From the NCBI RefSeq assembly GCF_009764685.1, contig NZ_VHLM01000010.1, forward strand, positions 248,001-312,000: DNA of 64,000 bases. Direction: 5' to 3'. Of the stretch, positions 24,210-30,926 are shown one piece after another. Below the pieces are notes generated by a model that searched no databases, had not been told where the DNA came from, and saw only the letters and a list, made by a program, of their open reading frames with translations. This stretch comes from Flavobacterium sp. I-STPP5a. GTDB lineage: Bacteria; Bacteroidota; Bacteroidia; Flavobacteriales; Flavobacteriaceae. Each line of letters starts with the position of its first letter. Within the stretch, counting starts at the first letter, position 1. The position numbers and the translations under genes were made by a program.

Positions 24210-24230
24210 TGTTGCAGTATAGTTGCAGTC
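24210..24230 (+). repeat. candidate integrase arm-type site (right copy)
   Basis: This is an exact 21-base copy of 2462-2482, in the same orientation, 48 bases from attR and directly upstream of the 276-aa gene. Confidence 0.6.
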
Positions 24231-24243
24231 GTAAAATTAAAAA

Positions 24244-24267
24244 AGACCTTACATTTCTGTAAAGCCT
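24244..24267 (-). terminator. terminator of tRNA-Ala supplied by the island
   Basis: On the minus strand AGGCTTTACA-GAAA-TGTAAGGTCT forms a 10-bp stem with two G-T pairs, followed by six T. It resembles, but is not identical to, the displaced chromosomal terminator at 2265-2293, so the island carries its own replacement. Confidence 0.75.
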
Positions 24268-24276
24268 TGTTATCAT

Positions 24277-24353
24277 TGGTGGAGAATATCGGATTCGAAC
24301 CGACCACCTCTTGCCTGCCAGGCAAGCGCTCTAGCCAAATGAGCTAATCCCCC
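24277..24353 (-). tRNA. tRNA-Ala(GGC), with encoded CCA
   Basis: The minus strand folds as a full cloverleaf. The acceptor GGGGGAT pairs with ATTCTCC (two G-T pairs), the D-arm is AGCTCATTTGGCTAGAGC, the anticodon stem CTTGC/GCAAG encloses loop CTGGCAG with anticodon GGC (Ala codon GCC), and the T-arm is TCGGTTCGAATCCGA. The discriminator is A, followed by CCA. Its 3' portion is the attR repeat, so the 3' end came from the island. Confidence 0.95.
24279..24324. repeat. attR within tRNA-Ala
   Basis: This 46-base segment is repeated at 2304-2349 with one mismatch. Together with the integrase at 20385 it fixes the island boundaries. Confidence 0.9.
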
Positions 24354-24363
24354 AAGGTGTGCG

Positions 24364-24371
24364 CAAATATA
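24364..24371 (-). promoter_or_regulatory. promoter -7 box of tRNA-Ala
   Basis: CAAATATA reads TATATTTG on the minus strand, 10 bases before the first base of the tRNA, a typical distance for a Bacteroidota tRNA promoter. Confidence 0.65.
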
Positions 24372-24471
24372 CTATTTAAATCTACCAAAAAACAAATTTT
24401 AAAGACAAATTCATTCTTACAAGGAGTTGGTGAATTCCGCATTACTTTTTTTAACTTTACCCAAAAAAAGT

Positions 24472-25239
24472 ATGATTTCTGAAAACGCAATGGGTTCCTT
24501 AGAGACCAGCATCAATAATAGAGTAGCAACGGTAACTTTTAGTCATCCCTCGAGTAACTCCTTTCCAAGAGAACTATTAAATCGCTTGACAGCTGAATTT
24601 AGCACATTAGACCAAAACCCAAACGTGTCTGTAATTGTGATTCAAAGTAGTGGTACTGGAGTATTTTGTGCAGGTGCTTCTTTTGATGAGTTGCTTGCAG
24701 TACAAGATGAAGCTGCTGGGACACATTTTTTCTCTGGTTTTGCAAACTTGATAAATGCCATGCGCAACTGTTCTAAACTTATTATTGGTAGAGTGCATGG
24801 AAAAGCAGTAGGAGGTGGAGTAGGAATTGCATCGGCTTGTGATTACGCGATGGCTACGCAGCATGCCGCAATTAAATTATCAGAACTAGCCATAGGAATA
24901 GGTCCGTTTGTAATTGAACCTGCTGTGACCCGAAAAATAGGGAAAACAGCAATGTCTGAAATGACTCTTGCGGCACAAGAGTGGAAGTCGGCTGACTGGG
25001 CCAAATCAAAAGGGCTCTATGCCGTAGTTTGTGATAGTATAGAGGAGCTGGATCTTGCAGTAAGTAACTTTAGCAATACCTTGTCAAGTTATAACCCCGA
25101 GGCATTACTGGAAATGAAAAAAGTACTGTGGGAAGGAACACAACATTGGGACACGCTTTTATTAGATCGTGCCGCTATTTCGGGGAAGTTGGTTTTGTCT
25201 GAATTTACTAAAAATGCTTTAGCACAGTTTAAAAAATAG
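24472..25239 (+). CDS. enoyl-CoA hydratase/isomerase family protein
   Basis: The crotonase fold is clear in 255 residues: NVSVIVIQSSGTGVFCAGASFDELL (oxyanion-hole Ala-Gly), GRVHGKAVGGGVGIASACDYAMA (second oxyanion strand), KLSELAIGIGPFVIEP (the catalytic-Glu region shows SELAIG). It acts on acyl-CoA thioesters in fatty- or amino-acid breakdown; a methylglutaconyl-CoA hydratase role is possible but not provable. ATG 24472 is chosen since a TAACTTTA box lies just upstream; a TTG at 24427 would prepend 15 unlikely residues. It stands alone as the first chromosomal gene beyond the tRNA. Confidence 0.85.
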   Translation: MISENAMGSLETSINNRVATVTFSHPSSNSFPRELLNRLTAEFSTLDQNPNVSVIVIQSSGTGVFCAGASFDELLAVQDEAAGTHFFSGFANLINAMRNCSKLIIGRVHGKAVGGGVGIASACDYAMATQHAAIKLSELAIGIGPFVIEPAVTRKIGKTAMSEMTLAAQEWKSADWAKSKGLYAVVCDSIEELDLAVSNFSNTLSSYNPEALLEMKKVLWEGTQHWDTLLLDRAAISGKLVLSEFTKNALAQFKK

Positions 25240-25293
25240 AATGAAATAACGAGCCATTCAAATTCATGATTTAGTATCTCAATATAAAATAGC

Positions 25294-25327
25294 AAAACCC
25301 CCGAAAATTATTTTTTCGGGGGGTTTT
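25294..25327. terminator. strong bidirectional terminator
   Basis: AAAACCCCCGAAAA and TTTTCGGGGGGTTTT pair almost perfectly around a short AT loop. It separates the convergent enoyl-CoA hydratase and PID-CTERM-like genes and can serve both. Confidence 0.9.
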
Positions 25328-25357
25328 ATTGGGTTACAGTTTTAAAATCAACTCTAT

Positions 25358-25579
25358 TTAAACTGTTTTTTGAGCCGTGTTTTTAGAATATTTATATCCC
25401 GCAAAAATAGCCACTAGTGCCATTGGCAAAAGGTAATCATCTATTGGTGCTGCAGGAGCATCAGCTCCTTCTAGTCCGCCGGTTGTACCATCAGTGTCTC
25501 CCGGAGCTTGTGCTAGCATGGTAACACTAGAGAGTATAAAAAAAGCAACGATATAAAATTGTATTACTATGTTTTTCAT
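25358..25579 (-). CDS. small secreted PID-CTERM-like protein, 73 aa
   Basis: A signal peptide (FYIVAFFILSSVTMLAQA) is followed by a Gly/Asp/Thr/Pro-rich linker and then APIDDYLLPMALVAIFAGYKYSK: a short PID motif, one membrane helix and a basic tail. This three-part end resembles the PID-CTERM sorting signal found in Flavobacteria. The mature part between is almost nothing but linker. It sits just downstream of the giant T9SS protein gene and in the same direction, so they may share a message. I cannot assign a function. Confidence 0.7.
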   Translation of the reverse strand: MKNIVIQFYIVAFFILSSVTMLAQAPGDTDGTTGGLEGADAPAAPIDDYLLPMALVAIFAGYKYSKNTAQKTV

Positions 25580-25630
25580 GATTTAATTTTAAAATTTTAA
25601 TTCCAGTATGTGTTTTTTATTGGCTACAGC

Positions 25631-28600
25631 CTAAAAAATAGCTTTTTTAGTTACCGTTTTATTATCTTCTGAAGTAATTTGGATTAAAACAGCTTGTTTG
25701 CTTGCCGTAACGTTTTTGATACTTGCTGTATTTGCATTTACCTCTTTTTGTTCTGCAATTAAAACGCCTCTTATATCAAAAACGCGGATGTTTTTGATAG
25801 CATTTTTTCCTGTAGATACGTTTAATGTTCCGTTTTGATTGAAGACAATTACGCTATTTTCATCAAAGTAAGGAGTGTTGATATCTAAAGTTTGGTTGTT
25901 TTTGAAAGCAATTTCGAAACGGTTTTTAAAAGTTCCCGCTTCACTGGTAAATGTGTATGAACCTGTTTTAAGGTTTTGCTCTGTTCCTGCTTTTAGATCT
26001 TTAAGTACAATTTCTTGGTTTCCTAAAAACAAACCGTCTACCTTGTCTATTGCAATGGTAAAACTACCCGCAAGTTCTGTTTTAAAGCTTAAAGGAACAA
26101 TGTCACCAGAATCAAATGGTAATCCTTTGGCTTGAATAACAAATTCTTCTCCTTTTAAAGAACTGGTTAGAGCAGTTTCATTATCATTGATGTATTTTCC
26201 GTCTAATGTATTGTCAATTTCGCTAGTGGCGCCATCCATGTAAGCAACCATCATTTGGTTCACAGGTTCAGTACCTTTAGATAGATTCAACCAGATTCTG
26301 TTTTTCTCAGTTGTAGTAGTTTTTAGTATTTGATTTGAATTGTTGGCAGTACGCATTGTATTAGCAAATGCAACTGAATTTGAAGTTGTTTTTACAATAA
26401 ATCCTTGTCCTACTTGAATAGTTCCGTTTGGCGTGATTCCGCCATTACCTGGTGTCCCCACAGCTCCTGCCATTGTATAAGTAGCGTAAGCAGTTCCTGT
26501 AGCAGCATTTGTTTTTCTCCAAAAATACAACGGTTCTGTAAGGTTATTAACAGTGATAAAAGCATCAGCGCTGATGGTAGATGGATAAGGATTTCCTACT
26601 GCATTAAAAGTTCCTGAAGTCAAACCAGGAACAGAGATGTTTCCATTGTTTGGAACCCCTCTAAAGATTCCGCTCCAGATAGTAGGTGTGGTAGGATGAT
26701 CATTTGGAACACGAATTAAATACCCATTTCCTGATGCAAAATCAGTAGTAGCTGGAGCAGCCACTGGTACATAAATGTTTGTGGTTGAATTGTACGTATA
26801 AAAACGATTGTCTAGCGTATTAGGTGAAAAAGCTTTTAATTTTTGACCACTTACTGGTGAAGACCATAAACTGTAATCTAAAAGCATAAGTGAAGCTCCG
26901 TTTCTATTGACAGTGATTTCACCTGTGTTTGAAGTATTGTTTACTTGGATTAAGTTGGCATTATTTTCTAATGTAACGGTGCCATTATTTATGATTTCGT
27001 TTTGAATAGTGAGGTTTGTTCCAGAGTTTATTGTCAAAGATTTTCCTGAATTTACAGTTAATTTTTTGGCAGTAAATGTGCCGTTTGTGCTTGTACCGTA
27101 AGTATCATTTATTACCGTTTTTAAAGCTAGTGTTGGAGTTAGTCCATCTGTCCAAGCAGCAGTTTCCCATACGGATGCTAGTTCAAAATCTATACTATTT
27201 AGGGCGAAATAAGTATTGTTTTTTGTCCAATTTGCAGGGTCATTAACCAATATTTTGTATGCTATGAATGAAGATTTTTCGTCCTTTGGAGATAAAGTTC
27301 CGCTATATTCAACATTGTCAGAATCGCCAGTTACAATATTACCGTTTGTGGTATTTAAAGCTGTTGGTAGATACGAATTATTGGTGTTTGCCGTACCACT
27401 AGTTATCCAACTAAGGTTTGATAAGCCATAAATAAAGTTTGGACTGGAGGCTGATCCTTCGTAAATAAAAAGATTTTCAGATGAAGAAGATAAACCGTTC
27501 AAGTTACCACTAACAATTGTACCTAAATCTGTTAATGGTGTGTCATTTATAAGAATAACTGTCCCAATTGAAATTGTTGTACCTGTGTTGTTTTTCCAAA
27601 TTAATGAATTTTCATTGTTTTTTAATGCTCCTGCTTCAAATGCGTTATCTGTGAAAATTATTTCAGCATCTACAGGAATAGGCACCCAGTTTACAAAAGA
27701 GAAACTATCAGGAACATCTGTTGTCATAGCAATAATGCTAATATCGCCAACTCCAAAGTTGAGTGGAACAGCTTTAGCAGTAACTCTAAAAGTATAAGAG
27801 GAGTCCGTTGGGTCGTCATTTGTAATAATCACAGTATCTGTAAAAGTACCTGCTACCAAACTGTTGAAATTTATAGTAAATGTAGTAAAGCCACCTACCG
27901 CTATTGTTGCAGGAAGTGCAATACCTGCTATAGTATATGAAGTCCCAGTATTCATTGTAATACTATTAACAGTTAAAGGACCGGTTCCAGCATTTTCTAT
28001 TGTAAAGTTTTTAGATGAGCTTGTATTAATAATTGAAGTACCAAAATCAGTTAGGTCTGTAGCACTTGGAGTACTGTCTCCTGATACGATATTAATATTA
28101 TTCCCTTTGACAGCAATGTTTGGTGTTGGCACTTCTGCTATTGCTTTGATGGCATAATTATACACACCTTCGTCTGTGTCATTACACAATACTTCAATAT
28201 TTTCGTTAAAAGTTCCTGCTGTTGAACTGTTGAAAGCAACCGAAAAAGTAGTTGAGCTTCCTGCAGGAATTGTAGTTAATGTTGGTTGTGTGATTGTAAA
28301 TTCTGTTAGTCCTAATGACTTTTGTACAAAAGGGGATGTTAAAACTAAATCTGCAGAGCCAGTATTTTCTATTGTATAGGTTTTGGTAACATTGGTGCTT
28401 GTGGCAACTGTACCAAAATCCGTAGCGTTACTTGTAGATGCTGGTGTTGCTCCATCAACAATAGAAACAGCATTTCCTTTTATGTTGATTTCGGGGCCAG
28501 AAGAAGATACAATTCCTGTTATTGAAATGTCGTCAATACCTACTCCAATGGTATTTGAAGTTCCACCAACAGTAAATTTTATTTTGACTTGAGTACCGCT

Positions 28601-29023
28601 ATATGAACTTATATTAAAAGGAGTTTGTGCAGTCATAGTTCCAGAAGTTGGAGTTACTGTTCCCAAATTAGTCCAATTTGCTCCATTATCAATAGAAATC
28701 CAAACAGTGATTACGTGCTCACCAGAAGTTATTGTTCCAAAAGTTCTTGCCTTAAAATTTAAAGTTTCACCTGTGTAGCCATCAAAATCCATAGCGGGGC
28801 TAATTGTTTGCGATGATGCAGTCAACAACTGTAGATAAGTAGTCCCCGCTAGACCTGTATCAGTCCAAGTTGCAAAACCTGAAACATCTGTACGAACAGG
28901 AGTAATGTTAACCTGCCCCCAACTCGCTTGTGTATTCAAAAATAAAAAGGCAAACAATAGTAACAATCCTTTGATTGTTGTTTTGTTTTTTGCTTGAAAA
29001 AAAGCTAAAGTAATTTTATTCAT
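25631..29023 (-). CDS. T9SS-exported choice-of-anchor D surface protein, 1130 aa
   Basis: A signal peptide (KGLLLLFAFLFLNTQASWG) starts the protein. An N-terminal jelly-roll region (DFDGYTGETLNFKARTF, VGIDDISITG) follows. Two choice-of-anchor D repeats come next at about residues 180-295 and 300-415, each with DFGT, YTIENTG or FTIENAG, and a final NDTDEG or NDDPTD. After these are a lamin-tail-like region (FVNWVPIPVDAEIIFTDNAF), an autotransporter-like stretch (LTVNSGKSLTINSGTNLTI) and a type A T9SS tail (IKNIRVFDIRGVLIAEQKE). It should be secreted and anchored on the cell surface, for adhesion or matrix functions; the ligand is unknown. Confidence 0.85.
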   Translation of the reverse strand: MNKITLAFFQAKNKTTIKGLLLLFAFLFLNTQASWGQVNITPVRTDVSGFATWTDTGLAGTTYLQLLTASSQTISPAMDFDGYTGETLNFKARTFGTITSGEHVITVWISIDNGANWTNLGTVTPTSGTMTAQTPFNISSYSGTQVKIKFTVGGTSNTIGVGIDDISITGIVSSSGPEINIKGNAVSIVDGATPASTSNATDFGTVATSTNVTKTYTIENTGSADLVLTSPFVQKSLGLTEFTITQPTLTTIPAGSSTTFSVAFNSSTAGTFNENIEVLCNDTDEGVYNYAIKAIAEVPTPNIAVKGNNINIVSGDSTPSATDLTDFGTSIINTSSSKNFTIENAGTGPLTVNSITMNTGTSYTIAGIALPATIAVGGFTTFTINFNSLVAGTFTDTVIITNDDPTDSSYTFRVTAKAVPLNFGVGDISIIAMTTDVPDSFSFVNWVPIPVDAEIIFTDNAFEAGALKNNENSLIWKNNTGTTISIGTVILINDTPLTDLGTIVSGNLNGLSSSSENLFIYEGSASSPNFIYGLSNLSWITSGTANTNNSYLPTALNTTNGNIVTGDSDNVEYSGTLSPKDEKSSFIAYKILVNDPANWTKNNTYFALNSIDFELASVWETAAWTDGLTPTLALKTVINDTYGTSTNGTFTAKKLTVNSGKSLTINSGTNLTIQNEIINNGTVTLENNANLIQVNNTSNTGEITVNRNGASLMLLDYSLWSSPVSGQKLKAFSPNTLDNRFYTYNSTTNIYVPVAAPATTDFASGNGYLIRVPNDHPTTPTIWSGIFRGVPNNGNISVPGLTSGTFNAVGNPYPSTISADAFITVNNLTEPLYFWRKTNAATGTAYATYTMAGAVGTPGNGGITPNGTIQVGQGFIVKTTSNSVAFANTMRTANNSNQILKTTTTEKNRIWLNLSKGTEPVNQMMVAYMDGATSEIDNTLDGKYINDNETALTSSLKGEEFVIQAKGLPFDSGDIVPLSFKTELAGSFTIAIDKVDGLFLGNQEIVLKDLKAGTEQNLKTGSYTFTSEAGTFKNRFEIAFKNNQTLDINTPYFDENSVIVFNQNGTLNVSTGKNAIKNIRVFDIRGVLIAEQKEVNANTASIKNVTASKQAVLIQITSEDNKTVTKKAIF

Positions 29024-29327
29024 AAAAGTAAATAGTATTGGTTAGTTAGTTTACTCAAATTATTGAAAATGCCTACTAGGCACTTTTTATATAAAATAAA
29101 AAGGCTACCGTTTTAATATCAATTATTTGAATATCAAATATAAAATATAAATGTAAGAAAATAGTTTTAGTGTGTTAATTTATTGTAAATTTTAATCGGA
29201 TATAACCTGTTATTCTAATGTGTTTATTTCTGATAGTTAGCCGTTTTATTGGGATTAAAGTGTATTGGTGCATAAAGATTATTCGGGAACTCAAAAAATC
29301 ACTAAGTTTGCACCAAAATGTATCCCA
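29024..29327. promoter_or_regulatory. 304-base divergent intergenic region
   Basis: For the leftward gene, CAAATATA at 29135-29142 gives TATATTTG on the minus strand, about 112 bases before the ATG, so the T9SS message has a ~105-base leader. For the rightward queD gene, TAAGTTTG lies about 20 bases before the ATG at 29328. No other gene or repeat is seen. Confidence 0.5.
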
Positions 29328-29780
29328 ATGAGCAATATTAGAATTACAAAACAATTTAGTTTTGAGACTGGTCACGCTTTGTATGGCTATGACGGCAAAT
29401 GCAAAAATGTGCACGGACATAGTTATAAATTGTCAGTAACCGTGATAGGTACGCCAATTACTGACCGTTCTAACGTGAAATTCGGAATGGTAATTGACTT
29501 TACGGATTTAAAGAAAATTGTAAAAGAAGAAATTGTAGATCAATTTGATCACGCCACAGTTTTTAACGGAACAACACCTCATATTGATCTGGCTAATGAG
29601 TTGATCGCCCGCGGGCATCATGTTATTCTAGTTGATTATCAACCCACAAGTGAGAACATGGTTATTGATTTTGCGCAACGTATCAGTAATAGACTTCCAG
29701 AAGGAATTGCGCTCTTTTCGTTGAAATTACAAGAAACTGAATCGTCTTTTGCAGAATGGTTTGCGAGCGACAATATCTAA
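29328..29780 (+). CDS. queD: 6-carboxytetrahydropterin synthase / PTPS-like
   Basis: The 150-residue enzyme converts dihydroneopterin triphosphate, the second step toward queuosine (or pterins). It shows QFSFETGHALYG (zinc His), CKNVHGHSYKL (catalytic Cys and the His pair), DFTDLKKIV, FDHATVFNG, PTSENM and the final LQETESSFAEW Glu. All zinc and catalytic residues are present. The ATG at 29328 matches the family N-terminus (SNIRITKQFSFE); a longer reading adds 21 foreign residues. It is followed 17 bases later by lpxH. Confidence 0.9.
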   Translation: MSNIRITKQFSFETGHALYGYDGKCKNVHGHSYKLSVTVIGTPITDRSNVKFGMVIDFTDLKKIVKEEIVDQFDHATVFNGTTPHIDLANELIARGHHVILVDYQPTSENMVIDFAQRISNRLPEGIALFSLKLQETESSFAEWFASDNI

Positions 29781-29796
29781 AATTTAGTTTATTTTC

Positions 29797-30555
29797 ATGA
29801 CTGTACCTCCTAACAAAAAAATATATTTTGCCTCTGATCAGCATTTTGGTGCGCCAACGCCTGAGCTAAGTTATCCCCGAGAACAAAAATTTGTAGCGTG
29901 GCTGGACGAAATTAAAAGTGATGCCGATGCCCTATTTTTATTAGGCGATTTATTTGATTTTTGGTTCGAATATCAAACGGTTGTCCCAAAAGGTTTCATC
30001 CGTGTTTTGGGTAAACTTGCAGAACTGCGAGATAGTGGGATTCCTATTTATTTTTTCGTGGGAAATCATGATTTGTGGATGGCTGATTATTTCCAGAAGG
30101 AATTGAACATTCCAGTTTTTCATGACAATCAAGAATACACTTTTGGAGACAAAACATTCCTCATTGGTCACGGAGACGGAAAAGGTCCTGGTGATAAGGG
30201 TTACAAACGCATGAAAAAAGTTTTTACTAATCCTTTTTTCAAATGGCTTTTCAGGTGGTTGCATCCGGATATTGGAGTGAAATTGGCACAATATTTATCG
30301 GTCAAAAACAAACTGATTTCGGGTGATGAAGATGTGACTTTTCTTGGCGAAGACAAAGAATGGCTTATTCTGTATTCCAAAAGAAAACTAGAAACCAAGC
30401 ACTACAATTACCTTATTTTTGGTCACCGCCATTTACCGATGAAAGTTTCCGTTGGTAAAAATGCAGAGTATGTCAACTTAGGAGATTGGATTGTATATTT
30501 TACCTATGGCGTTTTTGATGGAGAGAATTTTGAAATTAAAAAGTACGATAAGTAA
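29797..30555 (+). CDS. lpxH: UDP-2,3-diacylglucosamine diphosphatase
   Basis: This 252-residue calcineurin-like metallophosphoesterase cuts UDP-2,3-diacylglucosamine to lipid X in lipid A synthesis, at the inner membrane surface. The metal motifs are complete: SDQHFG, LLGDLFDFWFE, VGNHDLW, GHGDGKGPGD, FGHRHLP. The GDLFDFWFE and GHGD-x-KGPGDKGYK pattern is that of Bacteroidota LpxH. It probably shares a transcript with queD. Confidence 0.88.
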   Translation: MTVPPNKKIYFASDQHFGAPTPELSYPREQKFVAWLDEIKSDADALFLLGDLFDFWFEYQTVVPKGFIRVLGKLAELRDSGIPIYFFVGNHDLWMADYFQKELNIPVFHDNQEYTFGDKTFLIGHGDGKGPGDKGYKRMKKVFTNPFFKWLFRWLHPDIGVKLAQYLSVKNKLISGDEDVTFLGEDKEWLILYSKRKLETKHYNYLIFGHRHLPMKVSVGKNAEYVNLGDWIVYFTYGVFDGENFEIKKYDK

Positions 30556-30594
30556 TCATTTTCCATCCTAATTGGGTTAACAGTCATGTAAATA

Positions 30595-30924
30595 TTAGTG
30601 ACTGGACACCAATTTTAATCCAATGATGGAGCTTATTAAGGTCGTGATGAAAAATATCCTCCAGAAATCAGCGGGTTCTTTGAATACAAAAATCCCAACA
30701 AGAACGGTTCCTACTGCGCCAATTCCTGTCCAAACGGCATAGGCAGTTCCTATGGGTAATGTTTGAGAGGCTTTGTAAAGTAATAGCATGCTTATAGATA
30801 AGCACACTAAAAACCCTATCAACCATATTGTTGCTGTAGCACCTGAACTTTCTTTGGCTTTGCCCAAACAGGTTGCAAAACCTATTTCAAAAAGACCCCC
30901 AATTACCAGTAAGACCCAATTCAT
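30595..30924 (-). CDS. SMR-family exporter (SugE/Gdx-like)
   Basis: The 109-residue protein has four membrane helices with the conserved Glu in helix 1 (GGLFEIGFATCLG) and PIGTAYAVWTGIGAVGT in helix 3. The presence of GLFEIG and AKESSG fits the guanidinium-exporter (Gdx/SugE) branch better than the EmrE branch, but substrate identity needs testing. It starts two bases after the antiporter gene's stop, so they are an operon. Confidence 0.8.
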   Translation of the reverse strand: MNWVLLVIGGLFEIGFATCLGKAKESSGATATIWLIGFLVCLSISMLLLYKASQTLPIGTAYAVWTGIGAVGTVLVGIFVFKEPADFWRIFFITTLISSIIGLKLVSSH

Positions 30925-30926
30925 AA

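Noticed and set aside
2304..24324. Calling the island an integrative conjugative element
   Set aside because: No relaxase, VirB4-like, TraG-like or coupling protein was found among the readable proteins.
24140..24325. Minus-strand ORF beginning MPGRQEVVGSNPIFS
   Set aside because: It is a translation of the tRNA-Ala 3' half (T-arm and anticodon arm) and its terminator; a known artefact pattern, not a gene.
25875..28592. Several plus-strand ORFs of 60-97 codons across the T9SS gene
   Set aside because: They are antisense shadows of a long repetitive Thr/Asn-rich coding frame with clear domains.
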